DNA of 19,004 bases from NCBI GenBank assembly GCA_042089915.1, contig JBELJZ010000030.1:1-19004 (forward strand). The letters are read 5' to 3'. This stretch comes from UBA8752 sp002172485. GTDB lineage: Bacteria; Bacteroidota; Bacteroidia; Flavobacteriales_D; Sanyastnellaceae. This document shows positions 7,712 through 14,799 of the stretch, piece after piece. Within the stretch, counting starts at the first letter, position 1. Each line of letters opens with the position of its first letter. The notes beneath the pieces were generated by a model. It saw only the letters and a program-made list of their open reading frames with translations. It was not told where the DNA came from and did no database searches. The translations under genes were made by a program, and so were the position numbers.

Positions 7712-7753
7712 TTCGTCGACAAGAATATATACTTCGTCGATTGTTTAGCTAAA
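7712..7753. promoter_or_regulatory. AT-rich leader with 21-bp-spaced direct repeat and palindrome
   Basis: The octamer TTCGTCGA occurs at 7712-7719 and again at 7733-7740, exactly 21 bp apart (two helical turns). A perfect palindrome, TTTAGCTAAA, follows at 7744-7753. The stretch is much richer in A and T than the flanking genes and sits 23-64 bases before the SiaB-like gene. Tandem sites on the same face of the helix are what a regulator binding as two units would need. No clean TTTG-N19-TAnnTTTG promoter was found. Confidence 0.4.
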
Positions 7754-7775
7754 TTAATAGGACCAAAGCCCGAAT

Positions 7776-8348
7776 ATGTCGTTCAAAGCGCCCAAAAACC
7801 TCCAAGTGCTGCAGCGGGAGCTGCGGACGGTCCTTCAAAAAGACCATGGCGCTGAGGACCAGTATGGCACCCTGCTGTCCTACATCGGCCCTGTGGATTC
7901 CTCTGGAATGGAGGGACTGTTGGACCTCGCAGAGAAAAGCGCAGCCGCCAATGGTGGCCGTACCCTGATGAAGCGCATCGGCAATGTGCTCATCGAATGT
8001 CTGCAAAACGTGATGCGACACGGGTTGATCGAAGAGAACGGATTCACCCAGCTCTATCTGACCTTGGAAAGCACCCCCGTGGGTTTCCAAGTTCAATGCG
8101 GCAACATGGTGGACTCGGAGATGCGCAGCCACCTTTCCGACCGCCTGGCCGACATCAATGGCATGGAAGAGGACACCTTGCGCAAGACCTACATCGAAAC
8201 GCTCTGCAACGGCCAGCTGTCTGACAAAGGCGGGGCCGGCCTTGGTCTCCTGAGCTTGGCCAAGAAGGCCACGGGCCCCATCGATTATCGATTTGACTCA
8301 CAAGAGGATGGACGAGAGCTGTTCACGCTCATCGTCACCATCCGATAG
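7776..8348 (+). CDS. SiaB-like (DUF6272) GHKL-type ATPase/kinase
   Basis: A 190-residue cytoplasmic protein that matches the SiaB/DUF6272 kinase family as I know it. It has the GHKL (histidine-kinase-like) ATP fold: an N-box VLIECLQNVMRHG (71-83, with Glu74, Asn78 and His82) and a glycine-rich lid KGGAGLGLLSLAKKA (151-165). There is no phosphoacceptor His domain. In Pseudomonas, SiaB phosphorylates the small protein SiaC, which controls a diguanylate cyclase; related ATPases act as anti-sigma or partner-switching kinases. No SiaC-like (DUF1987) or phosphatase gene is in the window, so its partner is elsewhere or different. The ATG at 7776 follows an AT-rich leader. The gene ends 10 bases from the convergent secreted-protein gene. 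The fold is confident; the role is inferred. Confidence 0.82.
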   Translation: MSFKAPKNLQVLQRELRTVLQKDHGAEDQYGTLLSYIGPVDSSGMEGLLDLAEKSAAANGGRTLMKRIGNVLIECLQNVMRHGLIEENGFTQLYLTLESTPVGFQVQCGNMVDSEMRSHLSDRLADINGMEEDTLRKTYIETLCNGQLSDKGGAGLGLLSLAKKATGPIDYRFDSQEDGRELFTLIVTIR

Positions 8349-8358
8349 CCCCGGCCTT

Positions 8359-9627
8359 TTACGTTTTTCGCTTCTTTTCCCGCGATGCCGGGAATAGAAT
8401 GTTGTTCAGGATCAACCGATATCCCGGAGAATTGGGGTGTAGGTTCAAATCCGTTGGCGGGTCATTGACGAGGTGCCGGTAATCCTCAGGATCGTGTCCT
8501 CCGTAATAGCTCCACTGGCCCTCCCCCAAGGTCCCATGGAGGTACTTGACCGACCCAATGCCCCGACTCTCACCGAGGATGGTGGCGTCCGGCCGCACGA
8601 ACTCCTTGCGGAATGCTGTGGTCTGTCCCATGAATCCGTGGATGACACGCTCGTGGCTTTGGGTGAGCATCGTGGGAATCACATCCCACTTCGCGGAGAA
8701 GTCGAACAGGGTGAAGAAGTCTTTGATCTCCTTGGCTTTGCCGTGCTCTTTTGTGGCGTCGATGTCGCTGAATTCATAGACCAAGGGATCGCGGACCAGG
8801 CGATAATTCCAGAACGCAAAACCTTGCTCGAAATCCAGCTTCTGCTGGGCCAAAGGATCTGCAGGGTCCCCATCGAACATGGGCTCGCAGATGTCCGTTT
8901 CCTGAGCGGCCAAGGCGATGTCGAAGCTGTCCGTACCGGAACACATCGTGAAGAGGAAGCCCCCACCCAACACGAAGTTGCGCATCTCCAGGGCCACGGC
9001 CCGCTTCATCTCACTCACTTTCGCAAACCCGAGGGAGGCAGCGGACGCTTCCTGTTTGGCTTGCTCCTCCTGATACCACGCGGCATTGCGGTAGACCCGG
9101 TAGAACTTGCCATACTGACCGGTGAAGTCTTCGTGGTGCAGGTGCAACCAATCGTACTCGACCAATTTGCCCTCCATCACCTCCGCATCGTAGACCACAT
9201 CGTAGGGGATCTCGGCATAGGTCAACACCAGCGTCACCGCATCGTCCCACGGCAACTTGCTTTTCGGGCTGTACACCGCCACTTTGGGAGCCACCTCCAG
9301 CTTGACCCGCTGTTGGTTCACTTCGGGGTCGGCAATGCCGTTGAGGATCTGCCGGGCTTGCACATCGGCCAGCGGCTCGAAGTCCACACCCCGAATGGTG
9401 CACTCGCTGCTGATGGCCGGTGCAGAGGGAATCAGGAAACTCCCACCGCGGTAGTTCAGCAACCATTCCACCTCCAGTCCCTGCTCCAAAACCCAGAAGG
9501 CCACGCCGTATGCCTTGAGGTGATTGGATTGCCCCTCATCCATGGGGATGAGCAGTCGACTGGCTTGCAAGGTCCCGGCCAGGCCCAGCATCGCCATCAA
9601 CAGCACGGTACGGAAGGGGTGCATCAT
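8359..9627 (-). CDS. Secreted conserved Bacteroidota protein, often named 'asparagine synthetase B'
   Basis: A 422-residue protein with a Sec signal peptide (MMHPFRTVLLMAMLGLAGTLQA, cleaved before SRLLIP). I recognise the family from Bacteroidota, where it is commonly labelled asparagine synthetase B. However, the sequence has neither the N-terminal Cys2 glutaminase of AsnB nor an ATP-pyrophosphatase SGGxDS loop, so that name is doubtful. Conserved-looking segments include GVAFWVLEQGLEVEWLLNYRGGSF, KVAVYSPKSKLPWDDAVTLVLTYAEIPYDV, WLHLHHEDFTGQYGKFY, GGGFLFTMCSGTDSFDIALAA, GFMGQTTAF, YYGGHDPEDY and DLHPNSPGYRLILNNILFP. The HHED motif, the MCSGTDSFD segment and the class-I-glutaminase-like flavour of GGGFLFTMCSG suggest an enzyme, possibly acting in the periplasm. 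The start could be 9627 or the adjacent ATG at 9624. It follows dnaB on the same strand after 55 bases. Confidence 0.85.
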   Translation of the reverse strand: MMHPFRTVLLMAMLGLAGTLQASRLLIPMDEGQSNHLKAYGVAFWVLEQGLEVEWLLNYRGGSFLIPSAPAISSECTIRGVDFEPLADVQARQILNGIADPEVNQQRVKLEVAPKVAVYSPKSKLPWDDAVTLVLTYAEIPYDVVYDAEVMEGKLVEYDWLHLHHEDFTGQYGKFYRVYRNAAWYQEEQAKQEASAASLGFAKVSEMKRAVALEMRNFVLGGGFLFTMCSGTDSFDIALAAQETDICEPMFDGDPADPLAQQKLDFEQGFAFWNYRLVRDPLVYEFSDIDATKEHGKAKEIKDFFTLFDFSAKWDVIPTMLTQSHERVIHGFMGQTTAFRKEFVRPDATILGESRGIGSVKYLHGTLGEGQWSYYGGHDPEDYRHLVNDPPTDLNLHPNSPGYRLILNNILFPASREKKRKT

Positions 9628-9682
9628 GTCCCGAAAGATAGCCCAGACCTCTCCCCGGCGGCGGTCAGGAGGCCTGAAGGAA

Positions 9683-11224
9683 TCAGAGCGGCGCGTCCTG
9701 GTCGTCCGGCCCGTTCATCTTGGAACCGACGGTCATGGTCTTGGCACCGCTGTTGGCGAAGTCGGTATTGGGCGCCATGGCCCCTCCCCCGTCGAAGGGA
9801 CTTTCGGCAAATGCATTGTAGTCCGAGAACTTCGCGAGGTGCTTGGTGAAGCGCATCTTCACGGTGTCCAGTCCGCCGTTCCGGTGCTTGGCCACAATCA
9901 GCTCCCCCATGTTCTCGGTGTCCATGCCGTCCGCGTCCTCGGTGATGCCGTAGTACTCCGGACGGTAGATGAAGCACACGATGTCCGCGTCCTGCTCGAT
10001 GGCACCGGACTCACGGAGGTCGGACAGGATGGGGCGCTTGTCACCACCTCGGGTCTCGACAGAACGCGACAACTGCGACAGCGCAATGACCGGCACGTCC
10101 AATTCCTTGGCGATGCTCTTGATGGAGCGGCTGATCGTCGAGATCTCCTGCTCCCGGTTGCCCTTGCCGTTGTCATTTCCCGCTGTCATCAACTGCAGGT
10201 AGTCGATGATGACCATGCTGATGCCGTGTTTCTGCTTGAGGCGACGGCACTTGGCCCGGAGTTCGAACACACTCAATGCCGGGGTGTCGTCGATGAAAAG
10301 CTTGGCCTTGGCCAACTTCTTGATTCGGGTCTGCAGCTGTTGGTACTCGTAATCTTCAAGGTCGCCCTTTCGGAACTTCTCGGCGCTCAGCTCGGATTCC
10401 GCTGCAACGAGACGCTGAACCAACTGGGGCGAGCTCATCTCCAAGGAGAAGATGGCCACCGGTACGTCGTGGTCGACCGCCATGTTCCGCGCCATGGACA
10501 ACACGAAGGCCGTCTTGCCCATGCCGGGACGCGCGGCGAGCACCACCATGTCGGAGCGCTGCCATCCCCCAGTCAGTTTGTCGAGGTCGGCAAAGCCGGT
10601 GGGCACACCGCTGACGCCTTCCTCATTGAGGCGGGCCTGGTCGATGCCTTCGATCACCTGCCGGATGACGGCCCCCATTTCCTGGTACCCTTGGCGGATG
10701 TTGCCCTCGGCGACTTCGAACAACTGCTGCTCGGACCTGTCCAAGAGGTCAAACACGTCCGTGGTGTCCTCAAATGCGGATTCAATCGTTTCACTGCTGA
10801 TGCGAATCAGCTCGCGCTGGATGAACTTCTGCGCCACAATCCGTGCGTGGGCTTCGACATTGGCCGAACTCGCCACCCGGTCCGTCAGTCCAGCCACGTA
10901 GGCCGGCCCGCCGCAGAATCCCAAGGTGCCCTCTTTTCGCAGCTTCTCCGTCACCGTCAGGAGGTCAATCGGCTCGGCGTCACCGAAAAGGTCTTTGATC
11001 GCCTTGTAAATCTCACCGTGTGCCTCCTTGTAGAATGCCGCAGGCTCCAAAATGTCAATCACAGCGTTGACGGCAGTCTGCTCGAGCATGCATGCACCGA
11101 GCACCGCCTCTTCCAACTCCACGGCCTGGGGCGGCTTCTTTCCGATGCCGGCCATGCCCGTGCTGATGGCGGGCGTCTTGCGCGATTTTTTGCGCTGGGT
11201 ATTGAGGGATTTGTCGTCGGCCAC
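9683..11224 (-). CDS. dnaB: Replicative DNA helicase DnaB
   Basis: The hexameric helicase that unwinds DNA at the replication fork. The N-terminal domain begins KKPPQAVELEEAVLGACMLEQTAV. The RecA-like domain has Walker A ARPGMGKTAF (Lys about residue 236), Walker B VIIDYLQLM (about 337-345), the SQLSRSVETR segment, and DLRESGAIEQDADIVCFIYRPEYY. The late AKHRNGG and the C-terminal MRFTKHLAKFSDY are also typical. No intein is present. The frame is open much further upstream. I prefer the GTG at 11224, because the protein then starts MADDKSLNTQRKK and leads directly into the family N-terminus, giving 513 residues, and this leaves room for divergent promoters. An ATG at 11350 would add 42 unusual residues and overlap the lipoprotein gene; the ATG at 11155 is the shortest option. 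The product is certain, the start is not. Confidence 0.95.
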   Translation of the reverse strand: MADDKSLNTQRKKSRKTPAISTGMAGIGKKPPQAVELEEAVLGACMLEQTAVNAVIDILEPAAFYKEAHGEIYKAIKDLFGDAEPIDLLTVTEKLRKEGTLGFCGGPAYVAGLTDRVASSANVEAHARIVAQKFIQRELIRISSETIESAFEDTTDVFDLLDRSEQQLFEVAEGNIRQGYQEMGAVIRQVIEGIDQARLNEEGVSGVPTGFADLDKLTGGWQRSDMVVLAARPGMGKTAFVLSMARNMAVDHDVPVAIFSLEMSSPQLVQRLVAAESELSAEKFRKGDLEDYEYQQLQTRIKKLAKAKLFIDDTPALSVFELRAKCRRLKQKHGISMVIIDYLQLMTAGNDNGKGNREQEISTISRSIKSIAKELDVPVIALSQLSRSVETRGGDKRPILSDLRESGAIEQDADIVCFIYRPEYYGITEDADGMDTENMGELIVAKHRNGGLDTVKMRFTKHLAKFSDYNAFAESPFDGGGAMAPNTDFANSGAKTMTVGSKMNGPDDQDAPL

Positions 11225-11329
11225 GTTGATCGGGATGAAGGAGCAAATTACCACGTCATTCTCCCCCGCTTGCACGCTTCGTTTCCACGGCGCGTCCACA
11301 CGGCTGTCCACATCGTAATTTGACCGCAC
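11225..11329. promoter_or_regulatory. Divergent intergenic region between dnaB and the lipoprotein gene
   Basis: About 105 bases between the preferred dnaB start and the plus-strand lipoprotein gene. A GTAATTTG motif appears on both strands: leftward at about 11258-11251 and rightward at about 11315-11322. Each resembles a Bacteroidota -7 box with imperfect spacing of the TA and TTTG parts. Neither has a clear TTTG 19 bases upstream, and the rightward copy lies only seven bases before the ATG. A divergent promoter is likely from the gene arrangement more than from the motifs. Confidence 0.3.
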
Positions 11330-12703
11330 ATGCCCCTCCGATTCCGACATGTACTCATCTGGTTTCCTGTCCTTTGGGCAGCATGTGGTGTCGAAAAAGC
11401 GCCCCCCAGTGTGCGCTGGATTCAACCCTCCGGGGTGTCCAATTGGGGGATCTCGGAAGATGTCCCCTTGCGCGTGGCCATTTCTGACCCTGCGCCTTCC
11501 TCTGGAAACACGGGGGGCACCACCTGGCAAATTGACATCGGCCCGGTTTCCGGTGGAATCTGGTGGAGCACCTCGGGGAACTTGACCGCCAGCAGCGAAG
11601 GCATCCGCCGAGATACCGTGCGGACCACATGGTCCACCCCGGCCGACTTTCAAGGAACGGAAAATCCAGTGCAGCTGCGCCTAACGGCCAAGGCCACGGA
11701 CGGGGAGGGACAAACCGCCGTGGATTTCGCCGAGGCTTGGCTGACCCGAACCGCACTGACGAGCGACGCACTCTGGTCGCTGGACGTCGGTCCTCCCGCC
11801 CAATGCACCGGCCTCGGCCTGCCGACACCGGGACCCTGGCCGTTGAATGGCGCGGACCTGGCGCACCTGTTGTTCCTCGATGGACAAGGGCTCCTGCTCC
11901 TGGGCGGCGAAGAACTCCAAGCAGTCCCGGTCGGCGACGGTGCACCTGCCCCGGTCCTCTGGACGCGCACCTCCCCTTCCGGACTGATCGGCGACCATGT
12001 CCGTGTCCTCCGGCGGACGGCCCCTACAGGAGGTCCTGCCCACGCCCTCGTCGGATGGGGTGACCGGGTGGAACGCCTTGGACCCGATGGCACGCCGGTG
12101 TCGACCTGGCTGCTGCAAGAAGGAGAAGTGCTGATCGACGCGGCCCGCATGGAATCTGACCTCATCGCACTGGTCCGCACAGCCCAGGGTGAATGGCGCA
12201 TGGTGCGGTACAATGCGGACAGCGGCGCCCGCATCGGCGCCATCACATGGACTCCAGAAGCAGCGGGCTCCGCCGGGCCGCAGGGCATCGGCTGGCTGAT
12301 GCACCTCGATGGCGCTCCGGCCGCACTGGAAACCGACGGCCGTGCCCGCCGTTGGTTCACCGAACCCGACGGCAGCACGGGATTGACCACCCTCACCCTA
12401 GAGGGCGAGGGAACCGTCTCCCAAGCCGGCCTTCTGGAAGACGGCCGCAGCTGGATCAGCCGCCAGCAATCCCGCATTTACGATGGCTCCGCAGAGGGCG
12501 ACCTGTTTCATTCCGGCCAAGTCCAAGCCATGACAACCGACCGGGCCAACGGCCTCATTTGGATGCTCACGGAGGACGGTGGTGGCATGGCCTGGATTGC
12601 GGTGGACGGACAGACACTGATGCCGCTGTCCTTGCCCACCCAAAATGTGCCCACCACCACTTTGCAAGGGTGCGTCGCGCACAATCGACCAGGCCCTCTT
12701 TGA
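11330..12703 (+). CDS. Putative lipoprotein of unknown function
   Basis: A 457-residue protein with a lipoprotein signal: MPLRFRHVLIWFPVLWAAC, lipobox LWAAC, so Cys19 would be lipidated and the protein anchored in the outer or inner membrane. Residues about 25-140 (SVRWIQPSG through LTAKATDGEGQTAVDFAEAW) look like an Ig- or cadherin-like beta domain. The remainder is rich in short Gly/Trp/Asp strands (LWSLDVGPP, LVGWGDRVERLGPDG, VRYNADSG, GLLEDGRSWI, GLIWMLTEDGGGMAWIAVDG), suggesting a beta-propeller of sensor or adhesion type. Cys residues in QCTGLG and near the C-terminus in GCVAHN could close the propeller by a disulfide. No catalytic motif is seen. It starts divergently from dnaB and lies 53 bases before the NUDIX regulator. 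The propeller assignment is inference. Confidence 0.8.
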   Translation: MPLRFRHVLIWFPVLWAACGVEKAPPSVRWIQPSGVSNWGISEDVPLRVAISDPAPSSGNTGGTTWQIDIGPVSGGIWWSTSGNLTASSEGIRRDTVRTTWSTPADFQGTENPVQLRLTAKATDGEGQTAVDFAEAWLTRTALTSDALWSLDVGPPAQCTGLGLPTPGPWPLNGADLAHLLFLDGQGLLLLGGEELQAVPVGDGAPAPVLWTRTSPSGLIGDHVRVLRRTAPTGGPAHALVGWGDRVERLGPDGTPVSTWLLQEGEVLIDAARMESDLIALVRTAQGEWRMVRYNADSGARIGAITWTPEAAGSAGPQGIGWLMHLDGAPAALETDGRARRWFTEPDGSTGLTTLTLEGEGTVSQAGLLEDGRSWISRQQSRIYDGSAEGDLFHSGQVQAMTTDRANGLIWMLTEDGGGMAWIAVDGQTLMPLSLPTQNVPTTTLQGCVAHNRPGPL

Positions 12704-12756
12704 CCACTTGTGCCCCATTCTCAGCAAGCCATGACCATCCTGCGTTCCTTTGCACC

Positions 12757-13473
12757 ATGTCGGACATGCTCAAGTTCCCCCAAGACAGCCCGGACTTCAA
12801 TGTCGCCCTCAGCATGAGCCTCGTCCTCTTCGGATTCGATGGGGACCAACTCCAATTGTTGCTGGCGCGAAGCCAACGTGACCCCTTCAAGGATGCGCTG
12901 TTCTTGCCCAGCCGTTACCTCGAGGCATCCGATGAATTGATGCTCAGTGCCCGCAGCATGTTCCACGGGCTCTTCGGTTACGACGATCCGGAAATCATCG
13001 AGCAGCTCAAAGCCTTCGGTGGCGTCTTCCGTCATCCCATGGGGCGTGTGGTCAACGTGGCCTTTTACGCCCTGGTCCGAAAGGAAGATTTTCTCGCTGA
13101 AAAGTGGGAGTCCCACAGCATGCAATGGGTACCGAGCGACCGAGTACCCGACCTCGCATTCGACCACAATGACGTGGTCACCTACGCCCGCGAACGCCTC
13201 AAGCGCCGGGTGAAGCGCCGCCCGGTGGGCTTCCACCTGTTGCCCTCAGAATTCACCCTGGGGCAGCTGCAAAGCCTCTACGAACAAGCCTTGGGCAAGA
13301 CCTTCGACAAGCGGAACTTCCGCAAGAAACTGTTCAAGAGCCCCTTGCTCACCGACCTCGAGAAAAAGGCGACCGGCCGTGAAAAGGGCCAGCACAAGGG
13401 AAGCCGCCTCTACGCCTTCGACCGCGAGCGGTACCAGCGGATGAAAAGCGAGGGCTACGACTTCCTCTTCTGA
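12757..13473 (+). CDS. NUDIX-domain winged-helix regulator (NrtR/AraR-like)
   Basis: A 238-residue protein with an N-terminal NUDIX hydrolase fold (about 15-150) and a C-terminal winged-helix region (about 155-235; FHLLPSEFTLGQLQSLYEQALGK, DKRNFRKKLFKS, GSRLYAFDRERYQRM). This layout matches the NrtR-type repressors, whose NUDIX part senses a metabolite such as ADP-ribose or, in Bacteroides AraR, arabinose. The NUDIX box at about residues 50-75 is degenerate. The usual G-x5-E-x7-RE-x-x-EE pattern reads PSRYLEASDELMLSARSMFHGLFG, lacking the metal-binding Glu pair, so hydrolysis is unlikely and ligand sensing more probable. I chose the ATG at 12757; ATG at 12766 is an alternative. No sugar or NAD genes adjoin it, so its targets are not evident. 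It ends nine bases from the convergent metK. Confidence 0.87.
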   Translation: MSDMLKFPQDSPDFNVALSMSLVLFGFDGDQLQLLLARSQRDPFKDALFLPSRYLEASDELMLSARSMFHGLFGYDDPEIIEQLKAFGGVFRHPMGRVVNVAFYALVRKEDFLAEKWESHSMQWVPSDRVPDLAFDHNDVVTYARERLKRRVKRRPVGFHLLPSEFTLGQLQSLYEQALGKTFDKRNFRKKLFKSPLLTDLEKKATGREKGQHKGSRLYAFDRERYQRMKSEGYDFLF

Positions 13474-13482
13474 GTCCCGGGC

Positions 13483-14739
13483 TTAGAGTCCGAATTCCGC
13501 CTTCAGGGCGTCCACGCAATCGAGTGCCTCCCACGGGAACAGCTTGACTTCGCGGGTCACGATTTCGCCATTGGCAGCGCGGAACGACTTGTGGACCACC
13601 TCGCAGGGGCGGCCCATGTGACCATATGCGGCCGTCTCCGTGTAGATGGGGGAACGCAAGGCAAACCGCTGCTCAATGGCGTAGGGACGCATCGGGAAAA
13701 TGGCCGCAATCCGTTCGGCAATCTCACCGTCGGACACGCCCACCTTGCCAGTACCGTAGGTATTGACATAGAGGCCAACCGGCTCCGCCACACCGATGGC
13801 GTAGGCCACCTGAACGAGGACCTCATCGCACACACCTGCAGCCACGAGGTTCTTCGCAGCATGACGCGTCGCGTATGCGGCGCTCCGGTCCACCTTGGAT
13901 GGATCCTTGCCGCTGAAAGCGCCACCGCCGTGCGCACCGCGGCCACCATAGGTGTCGACAATGATCTTTCTCCCCGTCAGCCCCGTGTCACCATGGGGCC
14001 CACCGATGACAAACTTGCCGGTCGGATTGACGTGCAGTTTGTGGTCTCCTTTGAACAACGCCTTCACCCGATCCGGGCAATCCGCCAGCACACGCGGGAT
14101 GACGATGTTGGCCACATCCTCTTTGATGCGGGCCAGCATGGTCTGCTCGTCCTCGTGGAAGTCGTCATGTTGGGTGGACAGGACCACGGCCTCGACGCGA
14201 AGGGGGGTGTGGTCGTCGGCGTACTCGATGGTGACCTGACTCTTGCTGTCTGGGCGCAGGTAGGGCATCTGGTCCCCTTCGCGACGCAACTCGGCGAGCA
14301 CCCGCAACGTGCGGTGGCTCAGGTCGAGCGGAAGCGGCATGTAATCGTCGGTCTCCCTGCAGGCATAACCGAACATCATGCCCTGGTCTCCTGCCCCCTG
14401 CTCCTCTGGAGCGGCGCGTTCCACGCCTTGATTGATGTCCGGGCTCTGCTCGTGAATCGCACTCAGTACGCCACAGCTGGCGGCGTCAAACATGTACTCG
14501 CTCTTCGTGTATCCAATCCGCTCGATGGTGTCGCGGGCGATCTTCTGGAGATCGAGGTAGGCTTCACTTTTGACCTCACCTGCCAGCACCACTTGTCCGG
14601 TGGTGACGAGGGTCTCACACGCCACTTTGGATTGGGGGTCAAAGGCAAGGAAATGGTCGATCAGGGCGTCGGAAATCTGATCCGCAACCTTGTCGGGGTG
14701 TCCTTCGCTGACGGACTCGGAAGTGAAGAAGTAAGGCAT
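13483..14739 (-). CDS. metK: S-adenosylmethionine synthetase MetK
   Basis: Makes S-adenosylmethionine from methionine and ATP in the cytoplasm. At 418 residues it has the family's usual length for this phylum. Visible motifs are the N-terminal FTSESVSEGHPDKVADQISDA (ATP and metal site), the signature hexapeptide region GAGDQGMMFGYA, HVNPTGKFVIGGPHGDTGLTGRKIIVDTYGG, the second signature GGGAFSGKDPSKVDRSAAY, and a C-terminal tail LFPWEALD. The ATG at 14739 is directly before the conserved N-terminus. On the other strand, 50-60 bases upstream, starts a SAM-I riboswitch-like leader that points away from metK. That RNA therefore does not lead the metK transcript, but the two genes share a promoter region. 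No SAM aptamer was found on the metK side. Confidence 0.97.
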   Translation of the reverse strand: MPYFFTSESVSEGHPDKVADQISDALIDHFLAFDPQSKVACETLVTTGQVVLAGEVKSEAYLDLQKIARDTIERIGYTKSEYMFDAASCGVLSAIHEQSPDINQGVERAAPEEQGAGDQGMMFGYACRETDDYMPLPLDLSHRTLRVLAELRREGDQMPYLRPDSKSQVTIEYADDHTPLRVEAVVLSTQHDDFHEDEQTMLARIKEDVANIVIPRVLADCPDRVKALFKGDHKLHVNPTGKFVIGGPHGDTGLTGRKIIVDTYGGRGAHGGGAFSGKDPSKVDRSAAYATRHAAKNLVAAGVCDEVLVQVAYAIGVAEPVGLYVNTYGTGKVGVSDGEIAERIAAIFPMRPYAIEQRFALRSPIYTETAAYGHMGRPCEVVHKSFRAANGEIVTREVKLFPWEALDCVDALKAEFGL

Positions 14740-14788
14740 GTTGGTGTTCTGAGGGCATCCATGGATGAATGCCGCGGCGCGAATATGC

Positions 14789-14796
14789 TAACTTTG
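14789..14796 (+). promoter_or_regulatory. -7 promoter element for the riboswitch transcript
   Basis: TAACTTTG is an exact match to the Bacteroidota TAnnTTTG box. Transcription would begin about six bases later, at 14801-14804, right at the 5' strand of riboswitch helix P1. No matching TTTG is visible 19 bases upstream. Confidence 0.55.
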
Positions 14797-14799
14797 CAT

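Noticed and set aside
7643..7855. 70-codon frame ahead of the SiaB-like gene
   Set aside because: It covers the AT-rich regulatory stretch and runs out of frame into the SiaB-like gene; the composition looks accidental.
8473..9849. Plus-strand frame of 458 codons opposite the secreted asparagine-synthetase-like gene
   Set aside because: Antisense to a well-conserved protein; composition (His, Gly, Val, Leu rich) is that of a complement frame.
9524..11323. Plus-strand open frame of 599 codons opposite dnaB
   Set aside because: Antisense shadow of dnaB with no recognisable motif.
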